Below are positions 1 through 12,579 of a stretch of DNA of 30,199 nucleotides, one piece after another (within the stretch, counting starts at the first letter, position 1; every line of letters starts with the position of its first letter). The stretch comes from Fusarium oxysporum f. sp. lycopersici 4287 (taxonomy: Eukaryota; Ascomycota; Sordariomycetes; Hypocreales; Nectriaceae). Below the pieces are notes generated by a model. That model was not told the DNA's origin, did not search any database, and saw only the letters and a list, made by a program, of their open reading frames with translations. The stretch lies in the NCBI RefSeq assembly GCF_000149955.1, contig NC_030987.1, positions 36,375 through 66,573 on the forward strand, written 5' to 3'. The translations under genes were made by a program, and so were the position numbers.

Positions 1-149
1 TGTGTGCTTTGGTCGATCATCCCCGCGAGGAAGTGGAGCGATGCTTTTGAACTGGAGTTTTCGTACCCCAGGTCACTAACTCGTTCAAGCGCGGTTAGTC
101 TTGTTCCGCCCTCATTTAGGGTCGGTTCCCGCTTCTAACAAAGTCAGTT

Positions 150-165
150 CGGCATGGTTATGCGG
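150..165. promoter_or_regulatory. CGG-N10-CGG, diverged copy of the palindrome
   Basis: CGGCATGGTTATGCGG matches the 362-377 element at 15 of 16 positions. The last half-site is CGG instead of CCG, which turns an inverted repeat into a direct repeat. It lies in the upstream copy of the duplicated promoter segment. Function is inferred. Confidence 0.35.
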
Positions 166-361
166 CAACATATGCCAGCCAAACAACCAATCCGGACTCG
201 CAAAAGACATAGCAGCAGCCATGCTTGCGGATGACCATTGACCCCCCTCAACTTTACCTTTTTAGGCACGGGTAGCCTTGATCCGACCTCGCATCCAGCG
301 TTGACTAATCCACTGGGCTCATTTAGGGTTGTCCCGTTCCCCACATCTAACAAAGTCGATT

Positions 362-377
362 CGGCATGGTTATGCCG
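362..377. promoter_or_regulatory. CGG-N10-CCG palindrome, candidate Zn2Cys6 site
   Basis: CGGCATGGTTATGCCG is a perfect 6-bp inverted repeat around GGTT, giving CGG and CCG half-sites 10 bp apart, 126 bp upstream of the transporter start codon. CGG(Nx)CCG is the classic dimeric Zn2Cys6 target (Gal4 type uses N11). Binding by the adjacent regulator (start at 4290) is a guess from proximity. Confidence 0.45.
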
Positions 378-502
378 CGCAAGACCATACCGACTTGCAA
401 GAGACATCGCTATAGATATTTAAGTTGATGCGATCCACAGCATAATGGCTTTATTCTTCCTCCTTCCCCACGGTATTCCTCTTCAGCGAGTTCCCTACCA
501 CA

Positions 503-2290
503 ATGCAGAAGGAAGACGATAAAGTCCAGACCGTTGAGAGAGTCCCGGACTCGGCAGCCGCTGATCTGGCGACATCGAAGACAGCAAAAGTCCAAAATGT
601 TGCCTATAGCGATGCCATAGCCAAGGATAACCTCTCTCCGCGGGCAACGTCCATCTTCAAACTCTATGCAATTATTGCTCTTGTCACGCTAAGTAAGAAT
701 CTTCACAACATGCACATACCCTACAACTAATGGCCATCCATAGATAATTGCGGTAATGGTTTTGATGGAACTATCATGTCGTCCATTAATGCTATGGATC
801 CTTTCCATAAATTCTTCGGCACTGAAATGCAAGGTTCTTCTATTGGAGCTGTCTTTGCGCTCTACAGCGTCGGAAACATCCTTGGCTGTCTTGTTGCCGC
901 TCCAGCTGCTGACATCTTTGGGCGAAAGTTCGGCATGATCACCGGGTCAATCTTTGTCATCATTGGTACTGTGATCCAAGCGGCGGCCCAGAATGTCGGG
1001 ACATTCATGGCGGGGAGACTGTTCCTCGGTTTTGGGTGCACCATCGCAGTAACTGCATCTCCTATCTATCTAGTTGAGATGGCCTACCCTTCTTGGCGCG
1101 GAACTCTGGCTGGTCTGTACAATGTAGGCGGTTGGTATATTGGATCACTTGGTAAGTTTCGGTTGCAGAACAGAATTCGCGGGCCTTGAACTGATATCTT
1201 GCCAGCATCTACATGGACTGCCTATGGAACAGGACGATTAACTTCGAATTGGTCCTGGAGGATCCCCATCATCATCCAGGTCGTCCCCGCGTCCATCATC
1301 CTGTGTGGCGTATGGTTCATCCCGGAAAGTCCCAGATGGCTCATGAGTCACGGCAAAGAAGAGCAGGCACGGGCTGTGCTCATCAAGTATCACGGGGACG
1401 GCAATCCCGAATCAGCTGTCGTGAAACTGGAGCTTGACGAGATGCGTGCATCCATCGAATACCAGGAAGAAATCGAAGCCAGCCAAAAGTGGTGGGATTA
1501 TCGCATGCTCTTCGACAACAGGGAGAACCTGCACCGATTTTACTTACTCTTCCTGGTCGCGATCTTCTCTCAGTTCATCGGTGGTTCGGTCATCACTTAC
1601 TACATGCCCGTCATTCTAGAGAACGTTGGCATCACCAGCTCTTCTCAGCAGCTTCTGCTCAACGGCGTCAATGTCATTTTCGGGTTCTTCAGTGGCGTTG
1701 CAGGTTCATTTAGCGTTGAGAAGTTTGGACGCAGGCCTCTGTTTCTTTGGGGTGAGTTGACATCCATCCATCTCATATACAACCATGACTGACATTCCCC
1801 AGGCACATTCTTGACAGGTCTCGTCTATATCCCTATCAATGTCATCGCAGCCAAAGCCCACGGTCATGTTGACACATCAACGGGTTACGCCTTCATTGCA
1901 ATGATTTTCTTGTATGGCATTTTCTGGTCTTTCTGCTGGACTCCTCTGCAGTCTTTATACCCCAGCGAGGTGCTACGCAATGACATTCGAGCCAAGGGTA
2001 TGGCCGCCTCTGGCTTCTTCAGTGGTGTTTCGGGTTTCATCAACACGTATGCCACACCCGTCGCGCTTCAGAAAATCGGTTGGAAGACATACACCATTTT
2101 CCTTATTTTGCATTTTGTTGAGTGGGGAATGATGTATTTTGCTCTCGTCGAAACAAAGGGCCGGTCTCTCGAAGAAATCGACGAGATTTTCAAGAGCCCC
2201 AACCCTGTCAAAACATCCAAGCAGAAGCACGAAGTCTACATCAAGGAGGGTGCAGGTGTCACTGCCGACTTGGGCGCAAAGGAAGCCTAA
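503..2290 (+). CDS. MFS sugar transporter (hexose / lactose-permease-like)
   Basis: Four exons: 503-692, 744-1151, 1206-1751 and 1803-2290, giving 543 aa, the usual size for fungal sugar porters (MFS sugar porter family, PF00083). The introns are 51, 54 and 51 nt with GT-AG ends, and a CTAAT branch motif is visible in the first. Family signatures are present: GRKFG in the TM2-TM3 loop, PESPRWL at residues 239-245, EKFGRRPLF in the TM8-TM9 loop and ETKGRSLEEID after TM12. The family imports mono- or disaccharides at the plasma membrane by proton symport; substrate cannot be read from sequence, although overall resemblance is to lactose-permease-like porters. It converges on a Zn2Cys6 regulator 208 bp downstream and has a duplicated CGG-rich promoter, so inducible expression is plausible. 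Confidence 0.9.
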
Positions 2291-2498
2291 ATGTATTTGT
2301 TGTTTAAGGAGACAAGATGGACACGTTGCACATGGCCGGGTATATTGCTAGCGTTGAACTTTTCTCGTGTTCCTTTCGATACCAGAGCTGAGTCGTTGGG
2401 TTCTGATGTCGGTCTTTTGGTAGTGGTGAAAGTATGCCTGCTGGTGGATGGGACTGAGATTATTGAGTTTATTAGTAGTGTTCTCGATATATTCATCA

Positions 2499-4290
2499 TT
2501 ACCATCGTATAATCCTGCTCCGCCCAGCAACATCGTCGAGTTTCTCCCGCCACGTCCGCAGCACGGCACGAGCCTCTCTCTGTCCTGTAAACGCAAATGT
2601 GATGTTAAATATGCGAAACATTGGGTCAACTTCCTCCTCTTTCTGCCCGTCCTTCCCTTCGCCTCCATCAGTCCCAGCATCCAAGCCTAGCTCAAGTCGG
2701 TATTCACACGCCGCCTCCCTCTCCCGGTCCATGATCGCCTCTGCGAGGCTTGCAGAGATGAGGCTGTCCCAGCCGCCCTCCAGCCGCGGGCGCCTGAGCA
2801 GGGTCACAGCACGGCGGCGGGTTGACTGTCCGATACCACTGTGGGCGACGAGGAAGAGGTGCTGTGTATAGGATACCCGGCGGGTCTTCACAGGATCGAG
2901 GTTCATGATCTGCTCAGCGAGGTCGACTATAGACTTGTACAAGGCGGGGAGGTCATTTTGACGCTTGACTAAGTCATGTTCCTCGGGGTCCTGAATCAGG
3001 AGGAGGCGATTGGCGCTTTGGAAAAGGTGCAAGGGGAGCATGGCATGCGGCTCCCGTTGGGTTGAGTTTACCTCTTGTTGGAAAATATCCATTGCTTTGC
3101 TTATTTCTTTGTAGCATCGGGTATGCGCGTCCTGTCGCGCTGCCAGCATTGACAGTCCTGCTGGTCCAGACTTGCCCGTCTGAAGATCCCCGAGCTGCTT
3201 GGCATGTTCTTGCGAGAATAGGATCAGGCCGCTGAAGAGAGACTCAGCAGCGCAATAGGCTTGATTTATAGTGTCTGGCGTTGGGCGGTGCGAAGGCCGC
3301 GGTGCTGTATAGTAGCGCCATGTGTTTAGTGTCTTGTTTCGCAAGAGCAGAGCCGGACTCTCAGTTATACCGCCATGGCCAAGTGCTTCTAACTGCAGCT
3401 CAAGGGTGACCAGGATGGACTGTATCGGCGCAATCGATACCGGAACTGTTGAGATCCAGCTCTCGTCTTGGGCAGCCTCCGGGAGCTGTTCCTGATTCAA
3501 AGTTGTCCTACCTTTCGTACCTACACCCTCAAGTTCGCGGAGGAGATTGCATCCAGCCTGCAGATGTATCCTTGTCTGATCGTGAAGTCCTTTGATCGTG
3601 CATACATACGTGAATATAGTGCTGACAATAAGCGCTCTCCACCGATCTGCATGTCTCGGCGACCTTGACTCGATGAGACAACGAATGGCCGAATTAAACT
3701 GCTTCAGAGCGAACACGCTCCGCGATCCTTGGCCATGCTGTGCAAAGTCCTCGTGGGCAGAACCGAGGCTGACAACGGCGTGCCAGATGGCCGCGTCGGA
3801 CATGCATACGCGCGGTACCTCGGCGAGCCAGAAGTCGGCGTAGAAAGCCCCAGCGAGGGATGGCGCCGTGACTTCGAGGAAGAAACGGTAGCTGCGCACC
3901 TCTTCGGGGCTCTGGCGTGGCAGGATGAGCTTGAGATCGGCAGTAGCGTTGTAGGAGTCGGAGGATTGAGGGGAAGGTGATGTGGAGGTTGACGATGAAT
4001 ACGATGAAGATGGAGGAAGAGTGTACCCGTCACATGTGCGGCCGGTGGAGGTACAGCGCACACAGACAGGCTTGCCTTCGTCGCACTTTACTCTGCGGAT
4101 CCTAGCAGAGTCAGTGCGTTAGTGTGCTAGACTATGAAGTAAGGGACGCATGCCATACTATCGACATGGTGCGCATGTCAGGCGTCTGAACTGACCTGCA
4201 AGTCTGACAGCCCGTCTTAACCTTGGGGTGATATGCCCGCCGCAATCGACTTGCGCCAGCTGTAGACGCTTTGGATAGGATGTCGACCAT
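2499..4290 (-). CDS. Zn2Cys6 transcription factor with Fungal_trans_2-like domain
   Basis: Two exons on the minus strand: 4290-4196 and 4101-2499, with a 94-nt intron (GTCAGT...GCTAG), giving 565 aa. The intron splits the zinc cluster: Cys28 and Cys31 lie in exon 1, Cys38, Cys45, Cys48 and Cys55 in exon 2, with spacing C-x2-C-x6-C-x6-C-x2-C-x6-C preceded by basic residues. A reading that starts in exon 2 would lose the DNA-binding domain. A Ser/Pro-rich linker follows, then a long helical region beginning around the YRFFLEVTAPSLAG motif that resembles the Fungal_trans_2 (PF11951) effector domain. It likely acts in the nucleus on CGG-type sites. Targets are unknown; the flanking sugar transporter and secreted hydrolase are the natural candidates. 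Confidence 0.87.
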
Positions 4291-4980
4291 GGCGCGGGAG
4301 TCAACGAGCAAACGATCCTTTGTGCAGTCCTTTTCTTCTCTTTAACTCATCGCGCGCCCACTCGAACGATGTGTAGCGACCAGCTATTTGCACCGAAGTA
4401 TCCAAGATGACATAGCCAGTGCGAAGGCAGTTTTTGCCAATGGGTCGCAGGCTCGCAGCCAGTACGGGAAATGGGGCAAGGATAAGACCCAAGCACAAGG
4501 TTCGGGTTATCGATTTCCCGATCCCATGACTACCTTGTGTAAGATGGATAAGATGAGATAACCAGCACTAACAGGGACAAAAAAGGGTCTGTAAATTGCC
4601 ATGACTCGAATTGAGCGACCCAGCCAATCACAGCACAAGTACGGTACAGACGCATGCTGATTGGTCTGTCTCTCAGTGGTGTAAGCATAACCATTTGTGT
4701 ACCGTATTCCATTACGAAATTCATCACGGCTACACGAGGCTATGTGCCAGTCCCTGGAGCGAGCCGGCCACTCACAGGGCTTACTGAATACTCTGGAATG
4801 TCTCTTGGCCAGATCATGTCTGCTGTTCCCTTGGTGTAATGGAGTTCTTATACACCTACACGCGCGTCCATTGACTTTTGCCCAGGCGCCTTGTTCTATA
4901 AAGTTGACGGTGTGACCCTCTCTGTAAATTATTCTTTCTTCGTCTCTCATTCTCACACTGGCCTTTCTTCCATTCTCATC
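4291..4980. promoter_or_regulatory. Divergent promoter region, Zn2Cys6 regulator / secreted hydrolase
   Basis: This 690-bp stretch separates two divergently transcribed genes. Long antisense ORFs here (including one of 195 codons at 4507-5094) have no recognisable protein character and run into the signal peptide of the hydrolase, so I treat them as chance ORFs. A TATAAA box lies at 4897-4902, about 80 bp before the hydrolase start codon, followed by a CT-rich tract (about 4930-4975). Confidence 0.5.
4897..4902 (+). promoter_or_regulatory. TATA box of secreted hydrolase gene
   Basis: TATAAA stands 79-84 bp upstream of the ATG at 4981 and is followed by a pyrimidine-rich leader. Position and sequence fit a fungal core promoter. 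Confidence 0.5.
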
Positions 4981-6905
4981 ATGAACTACCTTACTCTTGC
5001 CCTTTCTCTGAGCCTTGCTACCATAGCGCAGCGGGCCGATGCTCAAGAGACCCCTTGCCCTCTCCTGGGTGCCATCTTTCCGCCCGTCCAGCATCCGCTC
5101 AAGTCCAGTGTTTTCTCAGACACAATTGCCCAGCTCAACGCCACCTTCAACGAGCTTGACCGTAATGGCACTCTCGAGGGGTTCAACACTACCTTCTACA
5201 TCCAGGCCTTCTCCGCTTCGGACACCCTTTTCCAGCATGGATACGTCCCTCCCTCCATGAAAGGTTTCTTGACTTCAGGGAGTCTCAACGAGGATACCGT
5301 GTTCCGCGTGGGTAGTGTTTCGAAACTTCTTACAGTCTATACCCTGCTCGCCGAGGTTGGAATGAAGCGAATGAACGATCCCGTGACGAAGTGGGTGCCT
5401 GAGCTAGCCCATGCAGCCAGGAAGAACAAGGGCGATCCCACCCGCAAAGTACAGTGGGATGAGGTTACTATCGGGCAGCTCTCCGGGCATCTAGCAGGCA
5501 TCAGCCGGAACTGTAAGTACCGCCCTAAGTAGAGGCAAAGTCACCTCTTCTAATACTTGCATATAGTTGGTTTCTTCGATATGAGTTCCGTCATCGAATC
5601 TACTAACCAGAATCCCGAGTTATATGGTCTCCCCATCCTAAATAAAAAAGAGAAACCACACTGCAGTGTCTCAGATCCATCTCTGAGACCTTGCTCTCGC
5701 AAAGGTACATATTCCTACCCCGTTTGTTTAAGCGCATTTGCTGATGCTTTACCCACAGAGTTTTTCCAGGGTGTCACGGCTCCAACCTTCTTACCCATCA
5801 CCTCCACTGCAAATACCCCCGTGTACTCCAACGTCGCGTACCAAATACTCGCCTATGCTCTCGAGGGCATGACTAGAAAGCCATTCAAGAAGTCTTTTCA
5901 ATCCTCCCTGCTCGATCCTCTCTCCATGAAGCGTACAGGACTGGAGGCCCCCAAGAACAAGGAGAACGCCATGATCCCCGAGAATGAACAGCTCTCGTGG
6001 TGGAACGTTACCACAGCAGATGGTAGCCCGTAAGTCGGCTCACCCTCACTTTCCGTCTTATATAGCTAACCTTCCATAGCTATGGCGGCATGTTTTCCAC
6101 AGCTGCAGACCTCACACGCCTCGGTCAATCTATCCTCAACTATTCTATACTCAGCCCGTCCGAAGCCCGCTCCTGGATGAAGCCCATTACCCATACCGCG
6201 GATGTCCACATGTCCGTTGGTATGCCTTGGGAGATCCGGCGCACATACATCCCCCTCGGCCGCAGCGGAGCCCGGGTCGTCGATCTTTACACAAAGAACG
6301 GCGCCATTGGCCTTTACACTGCGATTTTTGTCCTTTCACCGGACCACGAGATTGGCTACGTGGCGCTGATCGCTGGAGCTAACCGTGCCTACCTATTAAG
6401 CTACCTTCCTGACCTCCTCGCACAAACACTACTGCCAGCCGCCGAGAACGCGGCCCGTGACATCGCCGTTCAGCGGTTTGCTGGCGCCTTCAAGGGCCCC
6501 AAGAGTCAGCTGACAGTCACTATGGACGATACGCTCGTGATACGGAACTGGACCCGCGGCGACGTGGATGTTATAGCCATGCAAGCCGCGCTTACATGGC
6601 CAGGGTTAAATATAACACCGGTGCTAAGGCTATACCCGATGGGATTGGAAGGAAATAAGAGAATGTCTTTCCGAGGTGTTTTTGAAGCTCAAGCCGTAGA
6701 TGAGTCTACAGCAGAGGCTGAGACGAACGCGATGGATGCGAACATTGGTCCTTTCAGTGGTGGGTGCCTGTCATGGGGAGGAGTTGACTCGTTGACCTAT
6801 GGCAACATTGGGGTTGATGATTTCGAATTTGAGGTCGATGGGGATGGTAACGCAACTGGCCTTGTACCAAGGGTGATGAGGGAAACTCTAGAGAAGGTTG
6901 ATTAA
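4981..6905 (+). CDS. Secreted serine beta-lactamase-like hydrolase
   Basis: Exons 4981-5512, 5567-5704, 5759-6029 and 6080-6905 give 588 aa. The start at 4981 yields a clear signal peptide (MNYLTLALSLSLATIAQRADA, likely cut after the ADA), so the product is probably secreted. The beta-lactamase/PBP-like fold (PF00144) is supported by S112-V-S-K115 (nucleophile and general base), Y246-S-N248 and K386-N-G388, the latter at the place of KTG. Several NxS/T sequons fit a secretory protein. The second intron (5705-5758, GTACAT...ACAG) is exactly 54 nt and free of stops, so retention would add 18 residues in frame; I splice it because that restores a CSRKEFFQG stretch typical of the family. Function: hydrolysis of an ester or amide substrate. 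Family members act on varied substrates, so 'beta-lactamase' describes the fold only. Confidence 0.87.
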
Positions 6906-7296
6906 TTTGCAGTTGGTACCTGTGGCTGAGAGCTTATATCACCCTGAAGGAGGCAAGAAAACTTGGGACCTTTGTCCTAAGCGATGAAAGTATTTGGGTA
7001 AGTTGAGTGTATTTCAGTAGACCTTTAGGCCAGTTGATTTTGATACCTTGTTTTAATATCAGAAGTGTTATCACGCCCCAAGGTCACTATATAGAACTTT
7101 ATAACATAGCAAGCAGATCTCAATACGCAATTCTGGCGGAAAGATTATCATTGGAAGCCCAAATGCAAAGATTCAAGCATTATCCGCAATTGATTCAGGC
7201 TTGTACAAAACCCAATCACAAATTATGGCATCCGACCAGGTATTATATGGTGACCCCGTGTCCTCACCCCGTGTCCTGAAGCTGTTTGTAATATAG
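6906..7296. other. Convergent 3' intergenic region
   Basis: This 391-bp region lies between two convergent stop codons, is AT-rich and presumably holds both 3' UTRs. It contains a perfect tandem pair of a 12-bp unit plus one varying base (ACCCCGTGTCCTC and ACCCCGTGTCCTG) at 7253-7278. No gene is evident; ORFs of 60-90 codons here lack protein character. Confidence 0.4.
7253..7278. repeat. Tandem 13-bp duplication
   Basis: Two adjacent copies, ACCCCGTGTCCTC then ACCCCGTGTCCTG, differ only in the last base. The pair lies in the convergent 3' region and probably arose by slippage. Confidence 0.5.
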
Positions 7297-8486
7297 TTAT
7301 AGTAATATAGCCTTTGCCCATTCTGAACCAACAATATTTCGAATCTCAGCACAAACACCCTCTTTCCATCCTCTCATCACAAAAGTATTACCGTCATTAC
7401 CACTATCCAAGAAGCAGCCATACGAGAGCAATACAAGAGCTGCAGGCTCATGCGCTTCAGCAAGCCTCATAAACTCTTTCCCAACAAGGCAAATCCATTG
7501 CAACGATGCTCTATGTGCCGGGCACCACTCTGATGTCTGCGCTTTTTTCACCAACCACTTCATTAAATCCAGAGCATCCTGACAGATCTGTTTGGTGACC
7601 GGGTCCTTTTCTTCCTCTAGGAATGTCAAAGAATTAAGCATGTGGAGAATGGGATCGAGGGGCCCACGATCCGGTGGTTCGGTCTCAGTGACATAGAGTA
7701 TAAGCTCGTGCCGATCCGGTCGTATGACGCCATATGCGTCCGAAATAGCCCTGACCCCCCTCGTGAGCCTGCAGGTGACGAGGAGGTCGCTCAGCATGGT
7801 AGAAGGCTCGTTCTTCACCCGTACAAGTTCTTTGACTGAGCCTTGGGCATAGGAGTTGATCATCATGAGAATTGAGGCGAGATGACACACTGGGCCGTTA
7901 TCAATATTAGCTTTCGCTACTGCGTGTCTCATCATCCTCGCGGCGGCTTGAGAATACTTGAGTCCTAGAGAAGCGTAAATATCCCTTCGTATCCGATACC
8001 CCGGCACGTTTACTTGTGAGTGATGGGCAGTATGCGCTTGTTCGAATGAGGATATAGCCAGTATGAGGTTCAGGATAACTGGATGATCGAATGCGAGGTG
8101 AATTACTTCATGCTGGAAAAGATCCTCTGACCCTCGTTGATGAATAATGGCCTTGTGAGAAATCTGGTGCCAGTGGCATAGCAACTCTCTATCATGTGCA
8201 GCCAGGCCTTCTGTAGGAGACGGCGCAATTCGTTGGAAATGTGTGATGTCGATGCTTGGCACCAGAGCCTTATTTCGTGGTGACTGCGTCCTGCTACGCG
8301 ACGAACTTTCTTGGGCTATGAGGCTACACGTCGAGCTACGGCGAACGCAAGCTGTACATGGAATCGCTTCGTCACACTACAATGGCCGTAAGCGATCATT
8401 CATCTTAGTCAGTCGATGTCGTTTATTACCTTGACCTTTCTCCTCTTGCACTGCAGGCAGCCAGTCCGTGTCTTTTTATAGGTCAT
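7297..8486 (-). CDS. Zn2Cys6 transcription factor (UPC2-like type)
   Basis: Exons 8486-8430 and 8376-7297 with a 53-nt intron (GTAATA...TGTAG) give 378 aa. Exon 1 encodes only 19 residues but holds the first two zinc-cluster cysteines: Cys10, Cys13 | Cys20, Cys26, Cys29, Cys36 (C-x2-C-x6-C-x5-C-x2-C-x6-C, with the basic KRRKVK stretch). The remainder, from HFQRIAPSPTEGLAAHDRELLCHWHQ... onward, resembles the short C6 regulators often labelled sterol-uptake-control-protein-like in fungal genomes; that name does not imply a sterol role. The start codon is only 124 bp from the stop codon of the arylsulfatase on the same strand, so its promoter is very compact or overlaps the sulfatase terminator. 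It could be the local regulator of the sulfatase and transporter pair. Confidence 0.85.
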
Positions 8487-8583
8487 TCCGAGGAGTTTAA
8501 ATGGAATCAACAGGTAATTACAATGAAATACTACTCTGGGTCGGGCGGTGATAAGGGATTTGGTCCAACACCACTGTGGACCT

Positions 8584-8604
8584 CAATCACGCAATCACGC
8601 AATC
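8584..8604. repeat. Short 8-bp tandem repeat in 3' region of sulfatase
   Basis: AATCACGC is repeated twice, followed by a partial third copy (AATCC), just after the sulfatase stop codon. It is probably slippage and is too short to assign a role. Confidence 0.3.
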
Positions 8605-8610
8605 CATCCC

Positions 8611-10379
<1,769 letters not shown>

Positions 10380-11076
10380 GTTTGCAGAGTAGAATGTAGG
10401 GGGGTTCAAGGGCGGAGGGGGACTGTGATCGACTCTATCATTAGATCAGAACAAGGAGGTATTTTATATATGTAAGCAATCACACGTATTACTACTGGTA
10501 TCACGGCCTGGCAGGGGTACTCCCTTGAGACCGGTAAGCAGTCACCTTGAGATATTTGTCGGGGAGAAGGAAGCTGTTGGTTGTAAATGCAAAGCTCCAT
10601 TACTGTTAGGACAACGCCCCCACTCACTAACTAACTCCAGCTTTTAGTGTGCCTCGGATGATGCTTCCATTGGTCCCAGATTTGATATTTCCAAGCACGC
10701 AAGATTCACCTGTCGATGGCGTCTGACAGATCGAAGCTAGCCCTCATTCATGATAACGCTAAGCAAGCCAGAAAGACCGGGCTGTCGCTCGGATCATGGC
10801 CTCATTGGTTCGTTCGATTCGACAACGCAGCGACTTCCATTGTTGCAGGGTATTATAGATTGCTTCATTCAGCTACTTTGTGAGTTGACGAAGATGTAAG
10901 TGCGATAGACTGGAAGTTGGAGTATTGCGAAATGCCGCATCTTGATTGCGAGATGTAAAAGAGGCTGTTGCAAGAATTATTTATTATGTAGACTCTGTCT
11001 TGTGCCATGAACGATTGTAGAATATTGCTGCTTCAAGACTCAGAATTACCTTGTCCTTTCAATTACACCCTCAGAC
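10380..11076. promoter_or_regulatory. Divergent promoter, arylsulfatase / Dal5-type transporter
   Basis: A 697-bp gene-free intergenic region shared by two divergent genes. On the minus strand TATATAAA (10463-10470) lies 84-91 bp upstream of the sulfatase start and fits a TATA box. I looked for the sulfur-regulator (Cys3/MetR) consensus ATGRYRYCAT by eye and found no exact match; ATGCCGCAT at about 10932 is one base short. Shared regulation is therefore only inferred from arrangement. Confidence 0.45.
10463..10470 (-). promoter_or_regulatory. TATA box of arylsulfatase
   Basis: Reading the minus strand, TATATAAA stands 84-91 bp upstream of the ATG at 10379, a normal distance for a fungal core promoter. 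Confidence 0.4.
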
Positions 11077-12579
11077 ATGATGATCGAAAAGGAATCACTT
11101 CCATCCACTGTGGATGGCTACAGTTCGGGTCGCGATAATGATTCCAATAGCCCTGAGCAGCGGCCCCTCATTGATTGGTCCGAAGCCGAAGAACGGGCTC
11201 TCGTTCGCAAGCTGGATCTTCTTATCATGCCTTTGCTTATCGCCGGCTTCTTCGTTTTGCAGCTCGACCGCGGCAACATCGGCAACGCCCTCACAGACTT
11301 CTTCCTCCCGGAAGTGGGCATCACTCAATTCCAGTTCAACATTGGAAACCAGCTCCTCAGCCTGGGAATCGTACTGCTAGAGCTGCCGAGCAACCTTGTT
11401 CTTTATCGTTTGGGTCCTCAGAAGTGGATCAGCTGCCAGATCTTTTGCTGGGGCTTGGTCGCCACATTTCAAACATTTATCAAAGGAAAAGGCGTTGGTG
11501 CATATTATGCTACTAGACTATTACTCGGCCTTTTGGAAGCCGGCTTCATTCCTGCTGGCTTGTACACTCTGACGCAGTGGTACAAACGCAATGAGACTAG
11601 CAGACGCTTCACTGCCTTCTTCCTTGGCAACATGGTTGCTTCGGCGGCAAGTGGTCTTATTGCCTACGGTATCCTCCAGATGAGAGGTATAGCTGGACTA
11701 TCTGGCTGGCAGTGGATGTTCCTTCTCGAGGGTATCATCACAATAGTAATCGGTGTTGTTTTCGCCTTTCTTATGCCAAACTCTCCCGCAAACCCGTCCA
11801 ACATTTTTGGTCACTTGTACTTCACACCACGAGAAATCCACATCCTCATCAACCGTATTACCATCGACAATCCTACCCAAGGTCCAAAGCACAAATATGT
11901 CAAGTGGGTTGACATCAAGTCCGCGTTTTCCAGGTGGTGTATTTACCCGCAGCTGACTGTCTCCTTCTGCTGCATCGCCATTATCTCACCACTCGGAACA
12001 TATCAACCGTCCATCATTGCAAGCTACGGCTATGATCGCCTTCAAGCAAACGCACTGTCATCTGTTGGCGGCTGGATTGTCATCGTGCTAAATCTGTCGT
12101 TTGGATGGATTGCAGACAAAACTCAGAGGCGAGGGTTTCTGATTCTTCTCGCTACTGTTCTGAGTTTCGCATTTTGTCTCGCGACTAGACAATTGGCCAC
12201 AAGCACCAATCGCGATCTCAAATATGGCATCCTTACCTGTACCACGCTCTGGGGATCTGTCGCTCATCCTTTGAACGGGTCCTGGCTTGCCGTCAACATT
12301 CGAAATCCTGCAGAACGGTCCATTACGATGGCTCTCCTTATCATGACTGCCAACGCGGCTGGTTTGGCGGGTGCTCAGATTTTCCAAGCACATGATGCGC
12401 CACTATACAGGACAGGGTTTACGGTCATTCTCACACTTGCATCCATTGCCTTAGTATTTGCGATTGTGTCCAATGGGCAGTATCTATGGCTTAACAAGAA
12501 ACTTGCGGCTAAGGGGCGATTAGAAGAGGAACAAGTTGAAGCGGCAGGCGAAGGAGATAGATGGCGGTTCTCGCTTTAA
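11077..12579 (+). CDS. MFS anion:cation symporter, Dal5/Soa1-like
   Basis: A single exon of 500 aa. The N-terminal cytosolic tail (about 45 residues) is followed by KLDLLIMPLLIAGFFVLQLDRGNIGNA, the first helix and its DRxNIGNA loop as found in the Dal5/TNA1/SEO1 branch of the anion:cation symporter family (MFS_1, PF07690). About twelve membrane helices are visible. Family members import organic anions such as allantoate, nicotinate, pantothenate, sulfonates or sulfate esters; yeast Soa1, a sulfur-compound importer, belongs here. Divergence from an arylsulfatase suggests import of a sulfate ester or sulfonate, but that is inference from neighbourhood. Two ATG codons (11077 and 11080) are adjacent and either could start translation. 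Confidence 0.88.
   Translation: MMIEKESLPSTVDGYSSGRDNDSNSPEQRPLIDWSEAEERALVRKLDLLIMPLLIAGFFVLQLDRGNIGNALTDFFLPEVGITQFQFNIGNQLLSLGIVLLELPSNLVLYRLGPQKWISCQIFCWGLVATFQTFIKGKGVGAYYATRLLLGLLEAGFIPAGLYTLTQWYKRNETSRRFTAFFLGNMVASAASGLIAYGILQMRGIAGLSGWQWMFLLEGIITIVIGVVFAFLMPNSPANPSNIFGHLYFTPREIHILINRITIDNPTQGPKHKYVKWVDIKSAFSRWCIYPQLTVSFCCIAIISPLGTYQPSIIASYGYDRLQANALSSVGGWIVIVLNLSFGWIADKTQRRGFLILLATVLSFAFCLATRQLATSTNRDLKYGILTCTTLWGSVAHPLNGSWLAVNIRNPAERSITMALLIMTANAAGLAGAQIFQAHDAPLYRTGFTVILTLASIALVFAIVSNGQYLWLNKKLAAKGRLEEEQVEAAGEGDRWRFSL

Larger units (their letters stand above)
1..502 (+). promoter_or_regulatory. Upstream region of sugar transporter with diverged duplication
   Basis: No credible gene is seen here. 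Two diverged copies of a roughly 100-bp segment (about 111-213 and 318-411) share the blocks CTCATTTAGG, TCTAACAAAGTC, TTCGGCATGGTTATGC and a GAC(T)YGCAARAGACAT stretch, with offsets of 197-212 bp because of small indels. Each copy carries a CGG-centred element of the type bound by Zn2Cys6 factors. A pyrimidine-rich tract around 450-480 precedes the start codon at 503, as is common at fungal transcription starts. The promoter role is inferred from position. Confidence 0.55.

Noticed and set aside
4891..4980. Upstream in-frame start for the secreted hydrolase
   Set aside because: It would bury the signal peptide 30 residues in and overlap the TATA box; the ATG at 4981 is better.
4507..5094. 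195-codon minus-strand ORF
   Set aside because: It overlaps the promoter and signal peptide of the hydrolase, shows no family motifs and has low-complexity basic composition.
10805..10820. GTTCGATTC, similar to a tRNA B box
   Set aside because: No A box, anticodon arm or acceptor stem pairing could be found around it.
10928..10940. Cys3/MetR-like site ATGCCGCAT in the sulfatase/transporter promoter
   Set aside because: It is one base short of the ATGRYRYCAT consensus, so it is not a supportable site.
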